From an uncultured Brevundimonas sp. (lineage in GTDB: Bacteria > Pseudomonadota > Alphaproteobacteria > Caulobacterales > Caulobacteraceae): DNA of 64,000 bases. A model generated the notes under the pieces. It made no database searches and was not told where the DNA came from. It worked only from the letters and a program-made list of their open reading frames with translations. Made by a program: the position numbers and the translations under genes. The DNA lies in NCBI RefSeq assembly GCF_947305955.1, contig NZ_CAMZFB010000001.1:1-64000 (forward strand), given 5' to 3'. This document shows, one piece after another, positions 37,674-47,073 of this stretch. How positions within the stretch are numbered: position 1 is the stretch's first letter; each line of letters opens with the position of its first letter.

Positions 37674-39197
37674 TCAGTTTTTCTTGGGGAAGCCCGGAAG
37701 ACCCGGAAGCCCCCCCGGAAGTTGTCCGCCACCCAGGCCGGCCATGCGGTCCTGAAGGGCTTTCAATTCGTCGGCGCTGGGTTCCGGCATCTTGCCGCCG
37801 CCCAGTGCTTTCAGGCGGGCCATGTCGGGACCGCCGCCGCCCATGCCGGGCAGTCCGCCCATCATGGCCGCCATCTTTTGCAGGTTCTTGCCGCCGCCCT
37901 TGGACAGCGACTTGACCATGTCGGACATCTGACGGTGCTGTTTCAGCAGACGGTTGATGTCCTGAACCTCTACGCCCGAACCGGCCGCGATACGCTTCTT
38001 GCGGCTGGCGTTCAGCAGATCGGGCTTCTTGCGCTCGGCCTTGGTCATCGAGGAGATCACGGCCAACTGGCGGTCGATCATCTTATCGGTGACATTGTTG
38101 TCGGCCATCTGGTTCTTCAGCTTGGCCACGCCCGGCAGAAGACCCATGATGCCCTGAAGGCCGCCCATCTTCTTCATCTGGTTCAGCTGGGCCGCCAGAT
38201 CATCGAGGTCGAACTGGCCCTTGGCCAGCTTGCGGGCCATCTTCTCGGCCTTGGCTTGGTCGAGATCGGCAGCGGCCTTTTCGACCAGGGCCACGATGTC
38301 GCCCTGACCGAGGATACGGCCAGCGACACGGCGGGCGTCGAAGACGTCGAGTTGATCGACCTTTTCACCGGCACCCAGATATTTGATCGGCAGGCCGGTG
38401 ACGGCGCGCATCGACAGCATGGCACCGCCACGACCGTCACCATCGGCGCGGGTCAGGATCAGGCCCGTCAGCGGCAGACGCTCGTTGAAGGCGGCGGCCG
38501 TGCGAACGGCGTCCTGACCGGTCAGGCTGTCGGCGACCAGCAGGGTCTCGATCGGCTTGGCGATGTCGGCCACTTCGGCGACTTCGTTCATCAGCGCTTC
38601 GTCGAGCGTGATGCGGCCCGCGGTGTCGAGGATCAGGACGTCAAAGCCCTGAAGTTTCGCCGATTGCAGAGCGCGGCGGGTGATCTGGACAGCGCTTTCG
38701 CCGGCCACGATCGGCAGGGTGGCGACCTCGATCTGCTGACCCAGGGTGGCCAGCTGTTCCATGGCGGCCGGACGACGGATGTCCAGCGAGGCCATCATCA
38801 CCTTCTTGCGGTCGAACTTCGACAGACGCAGGGCCAGCTTGGCCGAGGTGGTGGTCTTACCCGAGCCCTGCAGACCGGCCATCAGGATGACGGCGGGCGG
38901 GGCGGCATTGGTATTCAGCGGGACCGGCTCTTCGCCGCCCAGCATGTCGACGAGGCCGTCATAGACGATCTTGATGACCTGATCCGCCGGCTTGACCGAG
39001 CGGATGACTTCCTCGCCCGTCGCCTGTTCCTTGGCGCGGTTGATGAAGTCCTTGACGACCGGAAGAGCGACGTCGGCTTCGAGCAGGGCGACGCGGACCT
39101 CGCGCAGCGCCTCTTCGACATCCTTAGCGGACAGCGCGCCGCGACCGGTAATCCGGTCGAATACGCCAGTCAGCCGCTCGTTCAGAGCATCAAACAT
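37674..39197 (-). CDS. ffh: signal recognition particle protein Ffh
   Basis: GLQGSGKTTTSAKLA, DTAGR, M domain with Met-rich GG motifs. Confidence 0.96.
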   Translation of the reverse strand: MFDALNERLTGVFDRITGRGALSAKDVEEALREVRVALLEADVALPVVKDFINRAKEQATGEEVIRSVKPADQVIKIVYDGLVDMLGGEEPVPLNTNAAPPAVILMAGLQGSGKTTTSAKLALRLSKFDRKKVMMASLDIRRPAAMEQLATLGQQIEVATLPIVAGESAVQITRRALQSAKLQGFDVLILDTAGRITLDEALMNEVAEVADIAKPIETLLVADSLTGQDAVRTAAAFNERLPLTGLILTRADGDGRGGAMLSMRAVTGLPIKYLGAGEKVDQLDVFDARRVAGRILGQGDIVALVEKAAADLDQAKAEKMARKLAKGQFDLDDLAAQLNQMKKMGGLQGIMGLLPGVAKLKNQMADNNVTDKMIDRQLAVISSMTKAERKKPDLLNASRKKRIAAGSGVEVQDINRLLKQHRQMSDMVKSLSKGGGKNLQKMAAMMGGLPGMGGGGPDMARLKALGGGKMPEPSADELKALQDRMAGLGGGQLPGGLPGLPGFPKKN

Positions 39198-39306
39198 TCA
39201 AAACCTCAAATCCGTGGCGGGTCCGTTGGCTCGGCTCCATACGACAACGGCCTCTGTGGACGATACTCGTCGACAGAGGGTTCTCGCCTGCCTCGTTCTT
39301 TATTGA

Positions 39307-39412
39307 GGGGCTATCGGCCGGTCGGCCTACTTGAGCCCCGTGGGGTCAAGCGGTGCCTGCGTTCCTGAGCGCCCGAAGGGCCGTGCTCAAGTAGCGCAAA
39401 GCGCGGTAGCAC
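39307..39412. repeat. structured repeat locus C (2 units in opposite orientation)
   Basis: Unit 39307-39339 GGGGC-TA-TC-GGCC-GGTC-GGCC-TACTTGA-GCCCC; unit 39383-39412 GTGC-TCAAGTA-GCGC-AAA-GCGC-GGTA-GCAC. Confidence 0.85.
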
Positions 39413-39741
39413 ACTCGACAAAGCTGTCGTGCAGGTGGAGACGCGAGTTTCACTTGCGCCGGAAGTGGCGGCTTATGCCCCATTTTCAAGCCTGTGTCGA
39501 CTCAGGAGTCGCCGCACCGACAAGGGCTAGATTGCGCGGCTCTGCGGGCTTCCTTGTGAAGAATAAAATTCCTGTAATGTTAAACTTGAGTCATTTCTTT
39601 CAAGTAATCATTTCAAACAATTATAAATTTGTCCGATTTATACCGCATAGGCGTCATTCTGTATTCAATATCGGCGTTCATACAGGCAGCCAGTGAAGAT
39701 GAATATCTCGAAGACAAACCTCTCAAACTGGAAACGCCCCA

Positions 39742-40047
39742 ATGATCAAAACTGCTTTTATCGCCGCCACCGCCCTGTTTGCTGCAACCTCGGCCTATGC
39801 CGATCCGATCAGCATCAGCACGGACCAGATTGACACCGTCGCCGGTGCCGCCCGCTTTGAGCGTGACGTGAACCGCGCCGCCCGCTCGCTCTGCGTCGAC
39901 ATCCGCGGTGTCCGTAACGTGGCCTGCAAACAGGCCGTCCGTGACGAGGCCATGGCCCAGCTGCCGGCCGCCCAGCGTCAGGCCTATGCCCAGATGCGCG
40001 GTGCCCGCGAAACCCAATACGCCGCCAACCGCGCCAACCAAGGCTAA
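39742..40047 (+). CDS. UrcA family protein (secreted)
   Basis: Signal peptide; ISTDQIDTVAGAARFERDVNRAARSLCVDIRGVRNVACKQAVRDEAMAQL. Confidence 0.88.
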   Translation: MIKTAFIAATALFAATSAYADPISISTDQIDTVAGAARFERDVNRAARSLCVDIRGVRNVACKQAVRDEAMAQLPAAQRQAYAQMRGARETQYAANRANQG

Positions 40048-40130
40048 GTCGCGGCCCTGACTGTCAGTATGCGTTGTTGAGTTGGTTGTAGAGTTGTCCG
40101 GACCCACGCCTCCATAACGGTCCGGACGCA

Positions 40131-40164
40131 AAGGCACCGGCCTCGGGGGAGGTCGGTGCCTTTT
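40131..40164 (+). terminator. intrinsic terminator after urcA-family gene
   Basis: AAGGCACCGGCCTC-GGGG-GAGGTCGGTGCCTTTT. Confidence 0.8.
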
Positions 40165-40195
40165 CCCCGTCTGTGGGCAGGGCAGTGCCCATAAG

Positions 40196-40226
40196 AAAAC
40201 GGCCGGTGGATCGCTCCACCGGCCGC
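40196..40226 (-). terminator. intrinsic terminator of the M3 peptidase gene
   Basis: CGGCCGGTGGA-TCGC-TCCACCGGCCG; minus strand followed by TTTTC. Confidence 0.8.
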
Positions 40227-40246
40227 CTTCATTTCCGGTATCCGAC

Positions 40247-42421
40247 TTAGTGGGTCGGGAAACCGCGCACCTTCAGCAGGGCTGCCACATCCGGGTTACG
40301 GCCACGGAACTGGCGATAGGCCTCGCCGCGATCCGTGGTGTTGCCCGGGGCCAGCATCAGGGCCTTGAAGCGGGTTGCGATGTCCGGATTGAAGACATCG
40401 CCCGACTCCTCGAAATAGGCCCAGGTGTCCGCGTCCATGGTTTCCGACCACAGGTAGGAATAGTAGCCCGCCGAATAGGCGTCGGACGTGAACAGGTGGT
40501 TGAACTGCGGCAGACGGTGCCGCATCACGATTTCCTTCGGCATGCCGATGCGGTCCAGCGACGCCTTTTCAAAGGCGGCGATGTCGGTCGGCGGCGTGGC
40601 CTGGGTGTGCATGTCCATGTCGACGATGGCCGACGACAGATAGGACACGGTGGCGTAGCCCTGGTTGAAGGTCGAGGAAGCCTCGATCTTGTCCACCAGC
40701 GACTGCGGCATCGGCTGGCCGGTTTCAACGTGCTTCATATAGCCGTCGAGGATCGGACGGGTCAGCACCCAGTGCTCGTGCACCTGCGACGGGTATTCCA
40801 CGAAGTCGCGCGGGGTTTCGCCGAACGACGGATAGTCCACCACCGACGAGTAGTAGTGCAGGGTGTGGCCGAATTCGTGGAACAGGGTCTCGGCGTCATC
40901 CAGGGAGATGAGCAGAGGCTGGCCTTCCTCGGCCTTGACGAAGTTGTTGTTGTTCGAGGCCAGGATCGGCTTGGAGCCTGTCAGGTTCGAGAACGAACGA
41001 TAGGTCGTCATCCATGCACCCGAACGCTTGCCTGGACGGGCGAAGTCGTCGGCATAATACAGGCCGATCAGGCGGTCGGTTGCCTTGTCGCGGACCTCAT
41101 AGGTGGTGACGTCAGGCTCGAAGGTCGAGACCGAACCCTTGGGCAGTTTGACGAATTTGAAGCCGTACAGACGCTCGGCCATGTAGAAGGAGGCTTCGCG
41201 CACGGCGTGCAGTTCGAAGTAGGGTTTGATCTCGTTCTGGTCGAGGTCGTACTTCGCCTTACGGACCTTCTCTGCGTAGTACAGATAGTCCCACGGCTCG
41301 ATGTCGTGGCCGGCGATCGCCTTCATGTCGGCGACTTCCTCGGCCACGCGAGCCTTGGCCGGAGCCCAGACGCGTTCCATCAGTTCCATAGCCGCCGCAG
41401 GGGTCTTGGCCATGGTGTCCTGCATGCGCCATTCGGCGTGGTTGGTGAAGCCCAGCAGGCGGGCGCGCTGGTGACGCAGGGCCACGATACGGGCGATGGT
41501 CGACTTGGTGTCGTTGGCATCGCCGTTGTCGCCACGGTTCACAAATTTGCGCCAGACCTTTTCACGCAGGGCGCGGTCGTCGGCAAAGGTCAGGAAGGGA
41601 TCGACGCTGGAGCGGGTGTTCAGGATGGCCCAGCCCTGGATGTTGCGGGCCCGTGCGGCGGCCGCAGCTGCAGCCTTGCTCGAGGCATCGAGGCCGCGCA
41701 GACCCTCTTCGGTTTCGATCACCGTCCAGGTGTTCTCGTCGGCGACGACCTTTTGACCGAAGGCGGTGAAGGCATTCGACAGCTCGGCATTGATACGGCC
41801 CAGTTCGGCCTTGCCGGCGGCGTCCAGTGCCGCGCCATTGCGGATGAAGGCGTCGCGGCGACGCTCGGCCAGACGCTTTTGCTGGGCATTGAGGCCAGCT
41901 GCGTCGGCGTTGTCAGCCACGGCCTTCACGCGCTGGAACAGCTTTTCATTGAAGGTGATTTCATCGAACGCCGCAGTCAGTACCGACGAAATCTCGGCTT
42001 CCAGACGATCCCATTCGTCGCCGCCGATGTTCGAGGTCATCACGCTGAAGATGTTGAAGGCGCGATCGATCGGCTCGCCGGCCAGTTCCATCGCCACGAT
42101 GGTGTTGGCAAAGGTCGGGGCGTCAGCGTTGTTGGCGATGGCGTTGATGTCGGCGCGTTGCAGCTCGATACCTTCCAGAAGGGCCTCGCGCATCTTGGCC
42201 GGCGTGACCTTGTCCCACGGGGGTACGCCACCATAGGGACCGGTCCACGGCTGCAGCAGTTCGGCGCGCGGCGCGGCCGACGGCATGACGGCGCGGGCGA
42301 TGGCCTCTTCTTCTCTCAGGTTCATCGGGTTCGTGGTGCCTCCGGTGCCGGTTCCCGCCGTTGCGCAGGCCGATAGTGCAAGGAGGCTACCGCCTCCGAT
42401 AAGAAGGTGACGTCTGTGCAT
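40247..42421 (-). CDS. M3 family metallopeptidase (Dcp-like peptidyl dipeptidase), probable Tat/lipoprotein signal
   Basis: HEFGHTLHYYSSV zinc motif; MHRRHLLIGGGSLLALSACATAG signal. Confidence 0.92.
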   Translation of the reverse strand: MHRRHLLIGGGSLLALSACATAGTGTGGTTNPMNLREEEAIARAVMPSAAPRAELLQPWTGPYGGVPPWDKVTPAKMREALLEGIELQRADINAIANNADAPTFANTIVAMELAGEPIDRAFNIFSVMTSNIGGDEWDRLEAEISSVLTAAFDEITFNEKLFQRVKAVADNADAAGLNAQQKRLAERRRDAFIRNGAALDAAGKAELGRINAELSNAFTAFGQKVVADENTWTVIETEEGLRGLDASSKAAAAAAARARNIQGWAILNTRSSVDPFLTFADDRALREKVWRKFVNRGDNGDANDTKSTIARIVALRHQRARLLGFTNHAEWRMQDTMAKTPAAAMELMERVWAPAKARVAEEVADMKAIAGHDIEPWDYLYYAEKVRKAKYDLDQNEIKPYFELHAVREASFYMAERLYGFKFVKLPKGSVSTFEPDVTTYEVRDKATDRLIGLYYADDFARPGKRSGAWMTTYRSFSNLTGSKPILASNNNNFVKAEEGQPLLISLDDAETLFHEFGHTLHYYSSVVDYPSFGETPRDFVEYPSQVHEHWVLTRPILDGYMKHVETGQPMPQSLVDKIEASSTFNQGYATVSYLSSAIVDMDMHTQATPPTDIAAFEKASLDRIGMPKEIVMRHRLPQFNHLFTSDAYSAGYYSYLWSETMDADTWAYFEESGDVFNPDIATRFKALMLAPGNTTDRGEAYRQFRGRNPDVAALLKVRGFPTH

Positions 42422-42537
42422 TCGGTCTCTCCCAACCCAGATTTCGTGCGCCGGGGTGTTGCAACCCTAGCGTTTCCACATGTGGGTGTAGTGCGAAGTG
42501 ATGGACGGCGAAACCCTTGAGGTCTAAAGGCCGCAGT

Positions 42538-43404
42538 ATGGCGATAGGCGTTTTTGACTCCGGTGTGGGTGGACTGACGGTTCACCGTGAACTCGTTTCG
42601 CGATTTGCGGAGCGTGATTTCATCTATTTGGGCGATCAGGCCCATGCCCCCTATGGCGGTCGCGGCGGCGAGGAAATCGTCGAGCTGACCCGCAAGGGCT
42701 GCGAGACCCTGTTCCGCGCGGGCGCGTCTGTCGTGGTGCTGGCGTGCAATACCGCCTCCGCCATTGCGCTGCGCCGCCTGCAACAGACGTGGATCCCGGG
42801 CCTGCACAAGGAGCTGGGCCGTCCGGTCAATGTGCTGGGCATCATCGTGCCGACCATCGAGGCCGCCACCGGCCTGCCGTGGTCCTATGAGGCCGAGCGC
42901 GACGGGCGTCTGGAAGGCGAAAAGAAAGAAGCCATCGACATCACGGGCATCTTCTGCACCGCCGCCACGGCCATGAGCCGCGTCTATGAGATCGAGATCG
43001 ACAAGCGCCGCACCGACCTTGCCGTCTTTACCGAGCCTTGCCCCGGCCTTGCCGGCCTGATCGAGCTGGGCGCGCCGGAAGACGAGCTGCGCGTGGTGGT
43101 GCGCGACCACGTGGATTCCCTGCGCCGCCGTATCGGGCGCCATCCGGACAAGGCCATTTTGGGCTGCACCCACTATGAGATCGTCGCCGACCTGTTCGCC
43201 GAGGCCCTCCCTGAAGGCGTCGAAGTCATCAGCCAGCCGACGGCGGTTGCCGACAGTCTGGAACGCTATTTCGAGCGCCATCCGGAATATGATCTGGGGA
43301 ACAGCGGACGCCGCACCTTCCTGACCACGGGCCAGCCCGGCCCGCAGTCAGACCTGATCGCGCGTTTCTGGGGCGCGCCCCTGACGTTCGACGCCGCCGA
43401 ATAG
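42538..43404 (+). CDS. murI: glutamate racemase
   Basis: IGVFDSGVGGLTVHREL, VLACNTASA, LGCTHYE. Confidence 0.95.
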   Translation: MAIGVFDSGVGGLTVHRELVSRFAERDFIYLGDQAHAPYGGRGGEEIVELTRKGCETLFRAGASVVVLACNTASAIALRRLQQTWIPGLHKELGRPVNVLGIIVPTIEAATGLPWSYEAERDGRLEGEKKEAIDITGIFCTAATAMSRVYEIEIDKRRTDLAVFTEPCPGLAGLIELGAPEDELRVVVRDHVDSLRRRIGRHPDKAILGCTHYEIVADLFAEALPEGVEVISQPTAVADSLERYFERHPEYDLGNSGRRTFLTTGQPGPQSDLIARFWGAPLTFDAAE

Positions 43405-43408
43405 GCGA

Positions 43409-43912
43409 CTAGCGGCCAAAGCTGGCTGCGGTTGCCTTTTGGCGCTCCCAATATTCGGCACCGTTCGAGGGTTTGAACATGGTGCGGACCACGCCGCGTC
43501 TGTCGACGACGGCGAAGGTGTTGGTGCGCGCCTGATAGATCAGAACATCGCCATTGGGGCGGCTGACCTTTTCAGCATCAGCAGGCGGGGTTTTGGTGAA
43601 GGCCTTGGCCTTTTCCAGATAGTCCTCGGCACTGGTCGCCCCGAAATCGGCACCATTGCGCTCATAGAGGCGAACAGCCTTGGCCCCAGCCGTTTCGCGC
43701 CGGTTGGAGGTCAGGACCACCGCCGCCTGAGCCGGAGCCTCCGGCGGGGTTTGGACTTGCGCGATCTGGGGCGCGGCCTGTTCGCTCAAGGCCAGAGGGG
43801 CGGCTGCGGGTGCCCCTTCCCTGTCCCGCGTTTCGACGGCTGAACCGCCGTTACCGCACGCCGCCAGCAATAGCGCAGCCGCCAGCGCGCCCCCCGAAAT
43901 CTGCCTCATCAC
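43409..43912 (-). CDS. lipoprotein with C-terminal domain resembling toxin-type nuclease modules
   Basis: Lipobox LLLAACGNG; C-terminal RNGADFGATSAEDYLEKAKAFTKTPPADAEKVSRPNGDVLIYQARTNTFAVVDRRGVVRTMFKPSNGAEYWERQ. Confidence 0.75.
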   Translation of the reverse strand: MMRQISGGALAAALLLAACGNGGSAVETRDREGAPAAAPLALSEQAAPQIAQVQTPPEAPAQAAVVLTSNRRETAGAKAVRLYERNGADFGATSAEDYLEKAKAFTKTPPADAEKVSRPNGDVLIYQARTNTFAVVDRRGVVRTMFKPSNGAEYWERQKATAASFGR

Positions 43913-44028
43913 CCACCCCCTTTAGATATCAACGTTATTATTAATAGGGGCGTTCGGCTGCTTATGGCAACGCTTGTGCGACGCGGCTTTGTCTCGACGC
44001 CGTCATCATCCAAGTCTACACACAGGGC

Positions 44029-45267
44029 ATGAGCCATACGTCCCTCACCGGTCGCCGCGTCCTGCTAATCATTGGCGGGGGTATTGCTGCCTATAAGGCG
44101 CTGGAACTGGTTCGCCTGATCCGCAAGGCGGGCGGCGATGTCACGACCGTCCTGACCAAGGCGGGGGCCGAGTTCGTTACCCCCATGTCGCTGGCGGCAC
44201 TGAGCGGGCATCCCGTCCGGCAGGACCTGTTCATGCCCGAAGACGAGACGGCCATGGGCCATATCGAACTGTCGCGCTGGGCCGATCTGGTGGTTGTGGC
44301 TCCGGCCACCGCCGGGCTGATCGCCAAGGCGGCCAATGGCATGGCTGACGATCTGGCCTCCACCACCCTGCTCGCCACGGACAAGAAGACCCTTTGGGCA
44401 CCCGCCATGAATGTACGGATGTGGGAGCATCCGGCGGTTCAGGCCAATGTCGCCAAGCTGAAAGCCTTTGACGGCTTCCATCGCGGTGTCTTTGTCGGTC
44501 CCGATCAGGGCGAAATGGCCTGTGGCGAGTTCGGATTTGGCCGCATGGCCGAGCCCGCTGTCATTCTGGATGCCATTGCCGCGCAACTGTCGGGCGACAA
44601 GCCGCTGGCGGGGCGCAAGGCCGTCATCACCGCCGGCCCGACGTTCGAAGCGATCGACCCCGTGCGCGGCCTGACCAACAGGTCCAGCGGCAAGCAGGGC
44701 TATGCCGTCGCGGCGGCTCTCGCGGAACTGGGGGCCGAGGTGACGCTGGTTTCCGGCCCCGTATTCCTCAATCCCCCTGCGGGCGTGCGCCGCATTCCGG
44801 TCGAGGCTGCCACCGAGATGCTGGCCGCCGTCGAGGCCGAGCTGAAAGCTGCGCCCGTGGACATCGCCGTGATGAGCGCAGCCGTGGCCGACTGGCGCGT
44901 GGACGGCATCGCCACCGGCAAGATCAAGAAGGTGCCGGGTGGCGGCCCCCCTGCCCTGCAACTGATCGAAAATCCCGACATTCTGGCTGCGGTATCCAAA
45001 TCCGGTCCGTCGCGACCCAAGCTGGTCGTTGGCTTTGCCGCAGAGACGTCCGACCTCGAAGCCAATGCCAAGGCCAAACTGTCGCGCAAGGGCTGTGACT
45101 GGATCGTCGGCAATGACGTCAGCGAGAACGTCTTTGGCTCGGACGGCAATGCCGCCACCCTGTTTACCCGTGACGGCAGCGAAAGCTGGGCGCGTCAGTC
45201 CAAGACCGACATCGCCAACCGTCTGGCCCAACGCATCGTCGAACACTTCAAGGCTAATCCTCAATGA
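44029..45267 (+). CDS. coaBC: bifunctional phosphopantothenoylcysteine decarboxylase/phosphopantothenate-cysteine ligase
   Basis: [62 protein letters not shown]. Confidence 0.95.
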   Translation: MSHTSLTGRRVLLIIGGGIAAYKALELVRLIRKAGGDVTTVLTKAGAEFVTPMSLAALSGHPVRQDLFMPEDETAMGHIELSRWADLVVVAPATAGLIAKAANGMADDLASTTLLATDKKTLWAPAMNVRMWEHPAVQANVAKLKAFDGFHRGVFVGPDQGEMACGEFGFGRMAEPAVILDAIAAQLSGDKPLAGRKAVITAGPTFEAIDPVRGLTNRSSGKQGYAVAAALAELGAEVTLVSGPVFLNPPAGVRRIPVEAATEMLAAVEAELKAAPVDIAVMSAAVADWRVDGIATGKIKKVPGGGPPALQLIENPDILAAVSKSGPSRPKLVVGFAAETSDLEANAKAKLSRKGCDWIVGNDVSENVFGSDGNAATLFTRDGSESWARQSKTDIANRLAQRIVEHFKANPQ

Positions 45268-45713
45268 GCACCCTGCGTATCCTGCCCCTGCCCCACGCCG
45301 AAGGCTTGGCACTTCCGGCCTATGAGACGCCGGGGTCCGCAGGCATGGACCTTCGCGCGGCCATCGGCGCGGACGAGGTGCTGACCCTGCAACCGGGGGC
45401 TCGGGCGCTGGTCCCGACGGGGCTGAAGATCGCGCTGGAGCCGGGCTTTGAGGCGCAGGTGCGTCCGCGTTCGGGTCTGGCGCTGAAGCACGGCATCACC
45501 ACCCTGAATTCGCCCGGCACCATCGACAGCGACTATCGCGGCGAGCTGGGCGTCATCCTGATCAACCATGGTCAGGAAGCCTTCGAAATCCGCCGTGGCG
45601 AGCGCATCGCCCAGATGGTCATCGCCCGCCACGAGCAATGCATTATTGAGATCACCGATACTCTTGACGAGACCCAGCGCGGTGAAGGAGGCTTTGGCTC
45701 CACGGGGAAATAA
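45264..45713 (+). CDS. dut: dUTP diphosphatase
   Basis: [38 protein letters not shown]-terminal [10 protein letters not shown] motif. Confidence 0.97.
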   Translation: MSTLRILPLPHAEGLALPAYETPGSAGMDLRAAIGADEVLTLQPGARALVPTGLKIALEPGFEAQVRPRSGLALKHGITTLNSPGTIDSDYRGELGVILINHGQEAFEIRRGERIAQMVIARHEQCIIEITDTLDETQRGEGGFGSTGK

Positions 45714-45743
45714 GCACCGCAAACGGTGCGAGGGGGAGGCGAG

Positions 45744-46154
45744 ATGAACGAACTGGATTGTCTGGTGTACGTCAGTCGCAGCACGCTGGACGACGACGCC
45801 CTGCCCGCCGCGCTGGCCGATATCGTCAAGGTCGCGTCCTACCTGAACCGCGAAGCCGGTATTACCGGCATACTCACCTATCACAGCGGCCAGTTCGTCC
45901 AGTTGCTGGAGGGTCCACCGGCCGCCATCGATCGGCTGATGATCCATCTGCATTTCGATGAACGGCATCAAGACATCCGCATTGTGGCCCGCGGCCGTAT
46001 CCAGACCAAGGAGGCGCTCTCCTGGGCCATGATTGCCCCGGAGCAAGACCATCCTTTGCGGAAGAGTCTCGGCGAGTTGCTGAGCGCGCCGCCGCAGACC
46101 ATCCAACCGTGGCGGCAGCTATTGTTGCAAATGATGCTTGAGCCCAGCGCCTAA
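45744..46154 (+). CDS. standalone BLUF-domain blue-light photoreceptor
   Basis: LDCLVYVSRSTL (flavin-site Tyr), ASYLNREAGITGILTYHSGQFVQLLEGP (Asn and Gln), LHFDERHQDIRIVARGR. Confidence 0.9.
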   Translation: MNELDCLVYVSRSTLDDDALPAALADIVKVASYLNREAGITGILTYHSGQFVQLLEGPPAAIDRLMIHLHFDERHQDIRIVARGRIQTKEALSWAMIAPEQDHPLRKSLGELLSAPPQTIQPWRQLLLQMMLEPSA

Positions 46155-47062
46155 ACGCTGGCGTTGGCGCTGGGCGGCGTGATCTCGCGCTGGCGGACGC
46201 GCTCGCGCCACGCCGTATAGACACCGCTGGCGGCAATCAGGGCCGCACCGCAAAGCGTGGCGGGTGTGGGCACATCCGACATCAAAGCCCACCCCAGAAG
46301 CACCGCGCCCACCATCTGTAGATAGTCCAGCGGGGCCAGCGTCGACACAGGCGCATGGCGCAGGGAGGTGGTCATCAGCATCTGGGCAAAGCCGCCCGCC
46401 AGCCCGCCTGCCGACAGCACGCCGATGACCGCAAGGCTGTGCACATGGCCGTTGAACAGCGAGACCGTGCCGCCCACGAGGGCGCAGGCGATGAAGAACC
46501 AGAAGACGATGGATGTGGCGCTTTCCGTCTTGCCCAACTGGCGAAGGGTGACGGTGACAGAAGCGGCCACGAACGCCCCCGCCAGCGAGAACAGCAGACC
46601 CACCAGCGGTGGTGCCCCCTCTGCCCCCGGACGCACCACCACGATCACGCCTAAAAAGCCGATCAGGATGGCAATCCAGCGATGGATGCCGACGCTTTCC
46701 TTCAACAGGACAATGGACAGCAGGGTCGCAAAGATAGGCGCGGTAAAGCCAATGGTCGTGGCATCGGCCAAGGGAAGGTGTTTGATGCCCTCGAAGATCA
46801 GGAAGATGCCCGACACCCCCAACGCGCAGCGCCACAGGTGGACGAAAGGCCGCTTGGTCTTGATAGCCTCCAGCCCCTGTTTCTGGCTGGCGACCCACAG
46901 CATCACCACCGGAAGCCCGAACAGGGCGCGGTAGAAGACCATTTCACTGGCCGCGACCGGCTCCAGTGTCGCGGCCCATTTCATCAGGCCAAAGCTCAGC
47001 GAGAAACACAGGGCCGAGACGGCCCGTAGGGTGACGCCGTAGCTGGAACCGGATCTGATCAT
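46151..47062 (-). CDS. DMT superfamily (EamA) transporter
   Basis: ten-TM-like hydrophobic profile; two EamA repeats. Confidence 0.9.
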   Translation of the reverse strand: MIRSGSSYGVTLRAVSALCFSLSFGLMKWAATLEPVAASEMVFYRALFGLPVVMLWVASQKQGLEAIKTKRPFVHLWRCALGVSGIFLIFEGIKHLPLADATTIGFTAPIFATLLSIVLLKESVGIHRWIAILIGFLGVIVVVRPGAEGAPPLVGLLFSLAGAFVAASVTVTLRQLGKTESATSIVFWFFIACALVGGTVSLFNGHVHSLAVIGVLSAGGLAGGFAQMLMTTSLRHAPVSTLAPLDYLQMVGAVLLGWALMSDVPTPATLCGAALIAASGVYTAWRERVRQREITPPSANASV

Positions 47063-47073
47063 GACGCGTGGCC

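Noticed and set aside
39430-39560. 4.5S/SRP RNA near ffh
   Set aside because: No GGTCAGGTCCGGAAGGAAGCAGCC-like apical motif on either strand in the intergenic region.
43409-43912. Complete toxin-immunity or contact-dependent inhibition locus
   Set aside because: Only a small lipoprotein with a toxin-like domain; flanks are murI and coaBC, with no immunity, transporter or large repeat-containing toxin gene. Kept as a domain-level observation only.
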